Assembly: GCA_012861695.1 (NCBI GenBank)
Contig: JAAOOA010000277.1
Coordinates: 284,501 to 348,500 of the forward strand
Length of the DNA: 64,000 bases
Direction of reading: 5' to 3'
Origin: Trematomus loennbergii
Taxonomy: Eukaryota; Chordata; Actinopteri; Perciformes; Nototheniidae
The notes below the pieces were generated by a model, which worked only from the letters and a program-made list of their open reading frames with translations, did no database searches and was not told the origin of the DNA. Positions 31,801 to 40,709 of the stretch are shown piece by piece. The position numbers and the translations under genes were made by a program. Numbering within the stretch: the stretch's first letter is position 1; the number at the start of each line of letters is the position of its first letter.

Positions 31801-33066
31801 GTGTTTTGGTGCATCATGATTCTTTCTGTGTTCACAGGCAGAACAGGTGCGCTCAAAAGCAAGATTCTCGTGGAAACAGCTATGAATTGGGTCGACGCTC
31901 AAGGCTACTGCAGGAAACACCACACAGACCTGCTCAGTGTGAGAAACCAGGCGGAGAACCAGGAAGTCCAGAGCATGGTGCCGGAAGGAAAGCTGGCCTG
32001 GATCGGCCTCTTTCAAGACTCCTGGAAGTGGTCGGACGGGAGTTACTCCTCGTTCAGATACTTGTCTCAGGAACAACCCCTTTCAGGAGAGGGTCCCAAC
32101 TGCGCTCATGTTTACGACAGGAAATGGAACGTCAGGTCCTGCGACACCAAATCTATGTTTCTCTGCTACAGTAAGTGCTACAGGGGGTCAGACAATAAAT
32201 CAATTTGTTTTGTTGGTACTTGTGGGTTATCTGTCGCCACTTTTTTATAGCGGGTAGCTGGCTCCTCCATCAGAACACAGTTAATCCTAGGGGTTAGGGT
32301 TATCTAGAGAGTGGGAAAAAAACAAAAATAGTAGAACCATTTTTTTCAAATAAAAGGATTTGGTGCATTTCCCTCATTGTACAATACATATTCATTTCAG
32401 TTGATTAAAAGAATAATAGTTTGATGAACTGATAATGAAAAATAATGCCATAGTTGTATCCCCACTCCCATTGTTGACATGCGTTATTTTTACCTTGAGT
32501 AGACCAGTGATTATTTATTGCATGTATACAGTATATGGAATTGATTTAAAAGTGCCAGGTACCCAGTTTTTTGTTAATATTTTCAAAAACACAAGCTTGT
32601 TTTGTGATAAACCTGAACCAATGGCTGCCTTCGATTGATAAAATTAATCTTAAAGTCACTTTATGATGATATGCTAATACTCCTGTAGTGCATTTACTAG
32701 AACAATGAACAAATGCTAGGGCTTCTAAAATTCAATAACATTACCACTATTTTTCAGCATTTAAGAAGAAGACGATTGTGAGGATCAGTGCTGACTTTGA
32801 CATGAGTGACCCAGCCGTCCAACAACAAATCGTGAGCCAGGTGAGAATAATACATCTTGCTTCATAATTGCATTTATAACAGTTTAGTCCGTAGTTATTA
32901 ACAATATATAAGAACTTTAGCGAATGAGCGGCTGGATTTCAAGTTGGGACAAATGTAACTCCTGGTATTTGTGTATCTCTCTTAGCTGGAGGCAAAGATG
33001 AGAAACATGGGAATCACTGATTTCAAGATCAACTGGAAGATGTCCGGACAACAAAAACAACCATAA
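19505..33066 (+). CDS. Unit 2 chimeric secreted lectin (4 FTP + 2 CTLD), least damaged copy
   Basis: This is the second main lectin gene and the best template for the family. Exons: 19505-19538, 19813-19851 (signal peptide); 21696-21981, 22160-22308 (FTP1); 27802-28071, 28286-28437 (FTP2); 28609-28885, 30256-30401 (FTP3); 30541-30769, 30925 onward (FTP4); 31335-31715 (CTLD1); 31838-32170 (CTLD2); 32758-32840, 32986-33066 (tail). Two lesions are visible. The first FTP2 exon lacks one base just after its acceptor (units 1 and 3 are in frame there). The splice donor that closes FTP4 in units 1 and 3 is replaced here, and the frame meets TAA at 31103-31105, uncoupling the FTP part from the CTLDs. 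FTP1 has a 3-nt in-frame deletion removing the tyrosine of the RYVN strand. The intron between FTP1 and FTP2 is swollen by a nearly 5 kb LINE. An undamaged product would be about 880 aa, with a signal peptide and no visible membrane anchor. Confidence 0.8.
20018..21037. mobile_element. hAT-like MITE (unit 2)
   Basis: Same element, termini and 8-bp duplication, in intron 2 of the unit 2 gene. Confidence 0.9.
21208..21595. mobile_element. TTAA-target MITE (unit 2)
   Basis: Same insertion as in unit 1, upstream of the FTP1 exon. Confidence 0.85.
21696..22308 (+). CDS. FTP1: first F-type lectin (fucolectin, F5/8C-like) domain
   Basis: Exons 21696-21981 and 22160-22308 together encode about 145 residues of an F-type lectin domain. 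Visible hallmarks are the start NLAPDGVAVASTMW, the block RPSNANDG, the pair of aromatics in DPWWRLDL, then RIGISLENNGNNNPR at the exon junction, and the closing strand CEVKVFA. The RxD of WWRLD corresponds to the first arginine of the fucose-binding motif known from eel fucolectin. The usual double cysteine after the central strand is replaced by DACGED, so the vicinal disulfide of the family is missing. Equivalent exons are 6861-7929 in unit 1 (broken) and 42840-43451 in unit 3 (1-nt loss). Fucose binding is a family-level inference only. Confidence 0.8.
22510..23239 (+). pseudogene. LINE ORF1 (coiled-coil, nucleic-acid-binding type), frameshifted
   Basis: Starts MPPKKIPPHAEEVDDIKRSL, with heptad-like leucines (DMLTEEVSVVRQQ, LVEEVKALRLEN) suggesting a coiled coil. 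After a frameshift near 22670 it continues DELEQYTRINNIIITGLE, and after another near 22985 with VYVNEHLTKRNAEIARKAR. The pattern is that of ORF1 proteins in L2/CR1-type LINEs, which bind the element's RNA. It ends at TGA 23237-23239, overlapping the ORF2 start as ATGA. Confidence 0.7.
23236..27082 (+). pseudogene. LINE ORF2: AP-endonuclease and reverse transcriptase, broken
   Basis: The endonuclease part shows HFNSRSLYANF, AISETWIS, GGGVAIYV, YRAPG, GDYNIDLL, HSATLIDNIF and SDISDHLPVF, the APE-type motifs used to nick target DNA. The reverse transcriptase follows: NYRPVSLLSQFSKILEK, YGFRKDRST, FIDLQKAFDTIDH, then (after the inserted DNA element) CGVPQGSVLGP and FADDT, the catalytic aspartates. 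The C-terminal segment runs to 27082. Frameshifts lie near 23720 and 23930, with further breaks at 24271-24332, 24631, 26455-26534 and 26716-26777. Confidence 0.85.
25283..26100. mobile_element. DNA transposon-like insertion inside the LINE reverse transcriptase
   Basis: It splits the RT between WVRDYLKER and SNRQQFVEIGE. Imperfect inverted ends are visible (TGTCATGGCCATTTCC at the left; the right end complements to ATGTCATGCTTTTCC), with TTTAAAG and TTTAAG flanks as a possible degenerate target duplication. About 100 bp of its interior (25614-25715) matches the end of each array unit (for example 14411-14515). Confidence 0.7.
27408..27740. other. Intron segment specific to units 2 and 3
   Basis: About 330 bp before the FTP2 exon with no coding signal, shared with 43548-43880 in unit 3 and replaced by a MITE half in unit 1. 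It supports a common origin of units 2 and 3. Confidence 0.6.
28609..30401 (+). CDS. FTP3: third F-type lectin domain, binding arginine replaced
   Basis: Exons 28609-28885 and 30256-30401 encode about 141 residues: ANVAPRGIATLSSAP, then NPWWQLDLRSIYRITAVSIL, SGDCCSEQLNGAEVRIG and finally RCAIISVSEG through CEVEVYGTL. The fold markers (WW, CC, NGAEVRIG, CEVEV) are kept, but the arginine of the WWRxD motif is glutamine in all three copies. Fucose binding by this domain is therefore doubtful, and a structural role or a different ligand is possible. The intron between the two exons is long in units 2 and 3 because of repeats, and short in unit 1 (exons 9093-9369 and 9782-9927). The unit 3 copy (44751-45025, 46394-46539) has a 2-nt loss followed quickly by a stop. 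Confidence 0.82.
28938..30216. mobile_element. MITE cluster in FTP3 intron (unit 2)
   Basis: A fuller copy (28938-29402) with both ends is followed by about 590 bp of other sequence and then a second right half (about 29990-30216), both ending CATAATAGGTGACCTTTAA. A G-run lies near 29196-29208. The same arrangement in unit 3 (45077-46354) shows it predates the split of units 2 and 3. Confidence 0.65.
31335..31715 (+). CDS. CTLD1: C-type lectin domain with EPN motif
   Basis: A single exon encodes about 127 residues. It begins KDYCYDVSCSRDYMFI, so two extra N-terminal cysteines precede the fold. The CTLD core follows: TWFEAQSYCREKHTDLATIN, WIGL, and GEPNLESATQDCAGI to LCLDG. EPN is the residue triplet of mannose-type C-type lectins. 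The usual WND before the penultimate cysteine reads WRDLQC, so one calcium ligand position is changed. The exon is phase 1 at both ends. It is open in units 2 and 3 (47472-47852). In unit 1 (10853-11230) a 1-nt and a 2-nt loss scramble the first half. Confidence 0.85.
31838..32170 (+). CDS. CTLD2: C-type lectin domain, non-canonical ligand site
   Basis: A single 333-nt exon encodes about 111 residues: KSKILVETAMNW, AQGYCRKHHTDLLSV, WIGLFQDSWKWSDG, GEGPNCAHVYDRKWNVRSC and FLCY. The four core cysteines and WIGL are present. There is no EPN or QPD triplet, and WNV replaces WND, so calcium-dependent sugar binding in the classical way is unlikely. This is the best preserved exon of the array: it is open in units 1 (11353-11685), 2 and 3 (47975-48307), with differences limited to a few substitutions such as WSDA versus WVDA. 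Confidence 0.85.
32758..33066 (+). CDS. C-terminal tail exons 13-14
   Basis: Exon 13 (32758-32840, phase 1 to 0) encodes FKKKTIVRISADFDMSDP and continues AVQQQIVSQ. Exon 14 (32986-33066) encodes LEAKMRNMGITDFKINWK, then MSGQQKQP and TAA. A basic, helix-prone tail of this type (DPAV, then LEAKMRNMGITDFK) follows the last CTLD in many predicted fish multi-CTLD proteins, as far as I recall the family; its role is not known to me. Unit 1 (12505-12594) and unit 4 (58693-58782) lack 10 nt after the WK codons and read on to a different end, NNHNNLPLN. Unit 3 exon 13 (48872-48952) has lost 2 nt. Confidence 0.75.
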
Positions 33067-35227
33067 CAACCTCCCATTGAATTAACTTGTTAAGTTGTAC
33101 ACTATGCTTTTTCACTTCTGTATTTGTGTATATGTTTAAGTAACCCTCTCAGAGAGACATTTGTTAAAAACTGACGTCAAACTCAAATGTAAGTTGTGTG
33201 TAAGAATATACTATATAAATAAGTCTAGATAGACAGTGTCTAAGCAAGGTGTCATAACATTTTACATTTAACCTACTTTTTTGCTTTGTTGTGAACAACA
33301 TCATGATTTTTTAGTTAAAACTTTTAGTTTGACTTGTGCATTTAGTGTTGGTACTGATTTCTTATTTTGATGTGTTTATAATTCCTTTTCTTTTTCTGTG
33401 TGAGGAGCCTTTGTGAATAGCTCAGTTTAGAAATGTGCTGCAGGAGAGTTTGTCTGGTTACTGGCTTGTAAAACTCCAGTATAAAGCCCAAACATCTAGA
33501 AGTCATCCTCAATATAATTGACCTTTATGATTTTAGTTTTAGGGCCTTGTTTTTCAAGCCTTCTATTGACAGATAACTATGTAAACATCTGTTGCTTCAC
33601 CTGGAGGAGGCGAAACATGAGTCCTGCTATACCTTGAATGGACTGAAGTTAAACAATGTGAACTAATTTGTGTACTTGCATAAAAAAATCATTATTTTAA
33701 ACCCATTTTTTAAAATGTACTCAATGTAACCGGAAGAAAAGCATTAGTTGTTTTTTGCCATGTACTGTTGAATTAAGAAGTTAATTGTTACAAAATGAAA
33801 AGCTAGCCGTTTTTTGCATTTCAAAATGATGCATGAATATCGTTAATACTTGATTGATTATTTAAGATGCATTTTGAGATCAGAAATGTGTATCATTTGC
33901 CACTTCAAATGTTTCTAATACTTATTGTGAATAAAAATAAACATATAAATTAAAATGCCCATTTTGAGCACTGTGTTATTTTTTCATTTTATGTCCACAT
34001 AATCTTTACAGAGTAATGATGATTGATAGCTGGTCGGCTCTTTTGTGATTGGTCATTCACTTAGAGATGGCCCGCCCCTTAGCCTATCACGTACAATGTG
34101 TTGGAGCGCTAGCCAATAGAAGCGCTTGTGTTACCTACTGATTTCAATATATTACAGAAGTAAACAAAAGAGTCCAATGGAGGCGTTTTTACATTCTTCT
34201 GTGTGTGGAAGAGAAACTTTGGGATTTTAGCCTTTGCAGACGATTCACATGCACAACACACCTATATGACACACTACAGGAGAGGGAAGCCCCCAAAAGC
34301 ACAATAGGGTCTCTTTAAAAGCTGAGAACCTTTTGATGTAAAAGATTCCGACAGACGGTCAATCAATACTTAGTCTCATTTCAAAACAGTTGTAAGTGCT
34401 TGAACATATCATGCATGCGAGTCATACACACATAACAATAATTTTAATTCAATCAAATGTTTAAGAATTAGTTTTGGAACATAACCAAAGCATCACGAAA
34501 ACAACCAAAGGAGCTAGTTAAAGCACCGGATGCCCGAGAACAACTTGTAACCAAATGTGTTCTTGTTTCCTCTGCACAAAAGGATGCGTTTTGCATAAAA
34601 TGACTTTAGAAAAATGAGAACTCCATTTAGAGTTGGTTGTTGAACAAAGAGGTAAGGCTGTGTTTAAAATATTATACAGTAGGCTATTGTACTAGTAATT
34701 TGTTAAAATGTATCCCACACAAAATTATACAATTAATCAAACAAATAAATACACACAAGGATAATTATGTGTTATTGTTGAGTAAATAACAGTGTGTGGT
34801 TTAGAAAAGAATACAAAATTAGAAGGAAAAAACGATGAAACAATACAGATTTCAGTATTCTGAGCCCCTACTCTCCCCTAACTGACGGCAAGTGTGGCTT
34901 GATATTGAGTAAGAAAAAGGTTGATAAACGCTGTGAGAATGGATCTGCGGCGAGCATTTCGCCGCGATCCCAACTTGTCTATTACCAACGTTCAGGGAGC
35001 TCTATGCAAGTCAATGGGATGCCCTGCCCGTTGAAAACTGACTCTCAAGGGGTACCCTGTCCGTAATAGAGTGACGGGGAGGGGCCCTGACCGACCGTCA
35101 ACATGTGACGGGTTGGGAGTGAGAACGTGTTGGTTATTTCCTCTTTTTGTTTGCCTTCAAACATGGTCCCATCACTTCAGTCATGCATTCTTTTATACTT
35201 CAGTTATTATCCAGTGGAATGTCCTTA
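33067..35227. other. 3' UTR and flank of unit 2
   Basis: Same content as unit 1's flank, with AATAAA at 33930-33935. The stretch near 34890 lacks about 35 bp present in units 1 and 3. Confidence 0.55.
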
Positions 35228-35235
35228 CCTACTGG

Positions 35236-36515
35236 CAGGGGCGGATCTAGAAAAATATTCATGGGGTGGCAAGAGGGTGGCAGGAGATTTTGAGGGGTGA
35301 CATCCCCTAGTAGTATATGCTGATTTAATCGCACTCATATCAATCAATGTTAACTTGGAAAGCCACAATATTGATATTTTAACTCAATAACATTAGGTGA
35401 CATTATTGTGGCACATCAGTAAAGCCTTACATAAATATATAATGTGGCAGACATAATTTAATGAATTTTAACTGAATGAGTTTGTTTCACTATTAGACCA
35501 GCAGGGGTACCAAATCTATGAAGACTGCTGCAATAAGTACATTAATTAACTGTCTCATCGATGTTTGTCTGAATGAATATGATAATATTAACAATCATAT
35601 CATTCTTATCAGCTGTCAATCACTGTTATGATTCACATATTCATTTATTATTGAATATATATATTATAATTTTTTGGAGGAGTTAATGATGAATGTTCCT
35701 CAAAATGCTTGCTCACCCTCCTTCAAATTTGAAAGACAAGTAATTACTATCATATATCAAAATTCAAAAGAACAGTTCAGCGCCCCACGACTTTACTGCA
35801 AACAGTTACAACCTTGACTTTATATCAGTTAGGGTTAAAAAACGTGTATTCAGCTAAAATATATACATCGCTGCAGTTATTATCCAGTGGAAAGTCCTTA
35901 TCTACTGGCCTAGTTAAATCAAAGTGGTTACTTTTTTTGGCTGGGCAGTGTAGTTTTACACACCGTCTTATTTGACTTTCTCAGGACTTAAAACTCATTT
36001 TTGGGGCAGACCCCCACAAAGAAAAAAAATATATACACAAGGTCATCATCAGTTGTTTATGACCATCCGTGAGCAGAGCATCAAGTTGGCATGCCTATAA
36101 CAGCTGAATGCGGCGATTAACATCTTGTTCAGCAAAACGCCTCACAAACGTATTAAGATCCAAAGCTTTAGTGCATTTTGATTCAATGCTGAGTAGCCAA
36201 ACTTGACAGTCTCTTCTCTGTCAAATACCTCATTCCTTGTTCGAATGCTTCTCTTTTTGCGCCGTCCCGTTCAAATGAAATCGCCGCCAATCATATTTCC
36301 ACGCTCGCGCCAGGGCTGGGGAGGGGTTACAAGGCTCGCGTCTTGTGCTGCATTCACTTGCACTCGGACATTAGAGATTTTCTCTCATAAATGTCCGATG
36401 AGCCACAACTTTTCTTTCAAAACAAAGCTGCCAACTGGGGTGGCAGCTGGGGTGGCAAGGCTATTTTTCAGGGGGGCAGTTGCCACCCCATGCCACCCCG
36501 GTAGATCCGCCCCTG
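35236..36515. mobile_element. Non-autonomous hAT element (unit 3)
   Basis: Same termini as the unit 2 copy, with CCTACTGG at 35228-35235 and 36516-36523. The identical target duplication shows it was inserted before the array was amplified. Confidence 0.85.
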
Positions 36516-36721
36516 CCTACTGGCCTAGTTAAATCAAAGTGGTTACTGTTTTTTTGGCTGGGCAGTGTAGTTTTACACACTGTCTTATTTGACTTTCTCA
36601 GAACTTAAAACTGTTTTTTGGGGGCAGACCCCCACAAAGAAAAAATATATTTACACACGTAAGGTCATCATCTTAACAGCTTTGTATGCTCATCCGTGAG
36701 CAGAGCATCAAGTTGACATGT

Positions 36722-37012
36722 CTAATACAGCTGAATGCGGCGATTACATTGTTCAGCAAAACGCCTCACAAACTTATTAAGATCAACAGCTTTAGTGCGT
36801 TTTGATTCAATGCTGAGTACAGCCAAACTTGACAGTCTCTTCTCTGTCATTGTCGACCGCAAATACCTCATTCCTTTAGTACTTGGGTCCGAATGCTTCT
36901 CGTTTGGCGCCGTCCCGTTCAAATGAAATCGCCGCCAATCATATTTCCACGCTCGCGCCAGGGCCGGGGGAGGGGTTACAAGACGTGCGTCTTGTGCTGA
37001 ATTCACTTGCAC
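36722..37012 (-). pseudogene. hAT transposase C-terminal fragment (unit 3)
   Basis: Same fragment, one residue shorter near NRRIQLY through a 3-nt in-frame deletion. Confidence 0.6.
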
Positions 37013-37450
37013 TCGGACATTAGAGACTTTCTCTCATAAATGTCAGATGAGCCACAACTTTTCTTTCAAAACAAAGCTGCCAACTGGGATGGCAGCTGGG
37101 GTGGCAAGGCCTATTTTTAGGATGGCAGTTTCCACCCCATGCCACCCCGGTAGGTGAAACTAGGCTACTAGCTACAGTACAGATGCAACTAGATGAGCTG
37201 TTAACTCTCGCTCTGACTCAGACAGGTTGAAAGAGACGAGACACGCATTTTTCCCACCCGCATTCCGCGAAGACCCGCCCTACTGAGCCTCTGATTCGCA
37301 GACTGTTGGTGGGGGAAAAAACGCTGACGGGATGCTGAATGTGATTGGACCAATGCGTTGACAGACACACACAGACAGTGGAACAGTCGGACATGCAGAG
37401 CACTGTTTGCAGTGGACATAGCGGAGAATTTTGACTCGTTGTGTTGTGGC

Positions 37451-37588
37451 GAACTAATGGGAGATGATTACTAACATGTTCAAATACTGTATGGATATTA
37501 TGGATGGAGAGCAATGGTTGATTCCAATAATAAACATGATGTCTAGCTATGGCAACTAATGAAGAATTTTGACTCGTTGTGTTGTGGC
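37451..37588. repeat. Local duplication with 110-bp insert (unit 3)
   Basis: The sequence GAATTTTGACTCGTTGTGTT (with GTGGCGA) occurs at 37426-37452 and again at 37563-37589, bracketing about 110 bp (starting ACTAATGGGAG) not found in other units. Confidence 0.7.
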
Positions 37589-37847
37589 GATGTCTCGCAG
37601 ATAACACAGATAATACAGATAATACAGATAATACATATGAAAAGTATCATTTGCTCAGAGTCCAGAGATAGTTGTGGTTCAGTCCGGATCCGGACCGGAG
37701 ACCGGACTTTGAGGATGCCTGTCATATAGTATATTCTTACACACAACTAACATTTGAGTTTGACTTCAACTTTTAACAAATGTCTCTCTGAGAGGGTTAC
37801 TTAAATATTGCAGAATTTATAAAAGTGAACAAGCATGTACAACTTAA

Positions 37848-38229
37848 AGGTGGGGTAGGTAAGTTTGAGAAACCGGCTCGAGATACACTTTTTGTTATAT
37901 TCCATGGAATGCTCTTAACATCCCGATAGCAATGAATATCTTAAGTGCGTTGACAAAAAATCCATAAAAAAATGTAATCTGTGGAAGCCGTAGTACTGTA
38001 AAAAGCACAACCAATCATTTTAGCCGGCCCGTCTAAAATAACTGGATGGCCTACCTGCCTGTCAGCCTTCCATCTGTGCACAAACTTATCTCGTGCCCTC
38101 ATTGGTCATGTGCGCGTTCTTGTGTGTTGGAGGAGGGGCTCTGTAAGGAAGTGGCAGATTTGTTCCGGCTGTGTATTTTCAAATTCTAGCGAACTCGAGC
38201 TGGTTTCTCCAAAATGACCTACCCCACCT
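37848..38229. mobile_element. TTAA-target MITE, unit 3 private insertion
   Basis: Inserted in the inverted last-exon region of unit 3 only. Units 1 and 2 show the empty site ACTTAACAAGTG, while unit 3 has TTAA on both sides of the element. This gives the target duplication directly. It has more substitutions against the intronic copies than these have among themselves. Confidence 0.9.
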
Positions 38230-38256
38230 TTAACAAGTGAATTACATGGGAGGTTG

Positions 38257-38337
38257 TTATGGTTGTTTTTGTTGTCCGGACATCTTCCAGTTGATCTTCA
38301 AATCACTGATTCCCATGTTTCTCATCTTTGCCTCCAG
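38257..38337 (-). pseudogene. Inverted copy of lectin last exon (unit 3)
   Basis: Full-length inverted exon 14, with one substitution turning DFK into DLK. A TTAA-target MITE (37848-38229) splits it from its inverted 3' UTR, which lies at about 37725-37843. Confidence 0.85.
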
Positions 38338-39051
38338 CTAAGCATACACAAATACCTGGTGTTCAGATCAAGTGTTTGTTTGTGACACAAACAAGAGAGC
38401 CCTTTCAAAATAAAATGGTAGTATTGACTGCAGGGGGCCGCTGTAAATTCATTGTAAACATTTTTGAATTTCTTCTGTACATACAGTATATGTATGCAGA
38501 CTAGAGAAAGTTTTCAGACACTTTGTGACTCTCCTTACACACCAGGGACACATATTTATGTATAAAAGACATAAAAAGTGCATTTTGCACGATAGGAGAC
38601 CTTTAAAGAAACAACTTTTGAAAGTCAAATGATGTATATATCAATAGATTTAGTTTGCCTTTTCTAGTCTGCATACATATACTGTATGTATGGAGGGAAT
38701 TCCATTTTTTTTACTATGAATTTACAGCGGCCCCCTGCAGTCAATACTACCATTTTATTTTGAAAGGGTTCTCGTGTCTGTGTCAGAAGCAAACACTTGA
38801 TCCGAACATCAGGCAGGTGTTGCCAACATTTCAGAGTGACAGACATGCACATTATAATTTCAATATTTTTTGAATTCATTTGTGTGTAGGTAAATTCAAA
38901 TGAACGTCACAGAAAGAATTAAGGACACAGGATGTCAGCAACTCAATGTGAACCATTGTCGAGACATCATAACACACATTTTGGATTTGAGCTAGTTCAT
39001 AAAACATTCTCTGCCTGACACCACGAATAAAACTAAAACGTTCAGAAGATC

Positions 39052-40154
39052 ATGGGGTGGAGGTGGAAATTCTTCTTTATTTGGGGTAAGTCATGTCATA
39101 TATATATATATGGATAAATGAATTGATTATTGTGTCTTTGTTTGAAAAAGAAGGGGATAAAATCACTATTACACAAGAATACATTTAATTATTTAAAAAA
39201 AAAACATGTTATTTAACTTAATCTCATTTACGGATTAAATCCTATGGTGATTTATATCAGATTTGTCAGTGGGCCACATTTAGAAACTAAAAGGTATTTT
39301 TTAGCCACATGGAAAATGCGTTTATGTCAATTGTGTATCGAACAGACTTCATTAGATATATATTTGTTTTTGCAGGGGCGATACTTCTCAGTTTGAGGAT
39401 AACTCATCAGGCAAGTAAGTGACTGTTTAGTATGAAAAGCATGGATGGAAGAATACTCAGACCCTTAAGTTATAGTTTAATTAACAATTCAACAAGGTCT
39501 AGGAGGTATTGTCCTGCAGTAAAAATGTCCTGTGTTAACACTATATCCTTTGTGATACAAATATACATGTGATGACGATTGGGACAGAAAAAAAAGTAAT
39601 AGAAAGTGCTGTGGTGAAAATACTTTTATCTAATGCTTCACTTTAAAAAAAGAAAATGTGACCTCTCTCGGCCTTGAACAATTATTTACGTTATTTGCAG
39701 GTCTTAAAAAAGTATTTTAATAGCATTTTAAAAGCATTTTTTATTTTGGTTTTATACAAAAAATATAATTTAAAACAAGGGAAGTCACTTTTGGTAGAAC
39801 TGCTAACATTTCAGAAACAATTGGTAACTATTTGTTTCTTTTTTATGTAAAACCTTAGTCTTAAAACAAAACTACAAAAGAGGCATATTAACAGCATTTT
39901 AAGCTTCTCAACAAGTGTATTCCTGTCTAGATGTTTTACTATTTTGCATAGGGAACATAAATCTGCGTCACTGTCCTTACTCTGCAGCTAACTTGGCTCT
40001 GGGAGGAGCCGCTGTGTCATCGACAACGTTCGACCACTTCCATCGACCAAGCAATGCACTTGATGGCAGAGATGAAACACACCGATTTCCCCACTTGAGA
40101 TGTTTTTCCTCTCTGTGGCAGAAGGAACCCTGGTGGTTTCTGATTTTTTTATGA
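39052..40154 (+). pseudogene. Unit 3 upstream partial gene copy
   Basis: Exon 1' 39052-39085 (MGWRWKFFFIWG), exon 2' 39376-39414 and a truncated FTP exon from 39988, ending at the 40154 stop after EPWWFLIFL. The breakpoint after EPWW is the same as in units 1, 2 and 4, so the truncation predates the array's amplification. Confidence 0.7.
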
Positions 40155-40621
40155 ATTAATAAACTATAGAATTATACATATCCTGTTTTAAAACATACTA
40201 AAACCCACTCTAAGATTGAAAGAAACAGCTTTGAGAGTACAATTATGTATATATCAATACATTTCACATTCACAATGATGTACAGAGGAAATTCAAAATG
40301 TTTTACAATTCATTTTCAACGGCCCCCTGCAGTCAATACTAAAAAAGAATGTATACAGTAGGGCTCTCGTGTGTGTGTCACAAACAGACACTTGATCTGA
40401 ACACCAGGCAGGTGTTGACAACATGTACATTATAATTTCAATGTGTTTTGAATTAATTTGTGTGTAGGTAAATTATATTGAACATCACAGAAAGAGTTAA
40501 GGACACAGGATGCCAGCAACTCAAGGTCAACCATTGTCGAGACATTATAACACACATTTTGGATTTGAGCTGGTCATTCTCTGCTTGACACAACGAATGC
40601 AACTAGAACTCTCAGAAGACG

Positions 40622-40667
40622 ATGGGGTGGAGGTGGAAATTGCTCTTTATTTGGGGTAAGTCATGTC

Positions 40668-40709
<42 letters not shown>

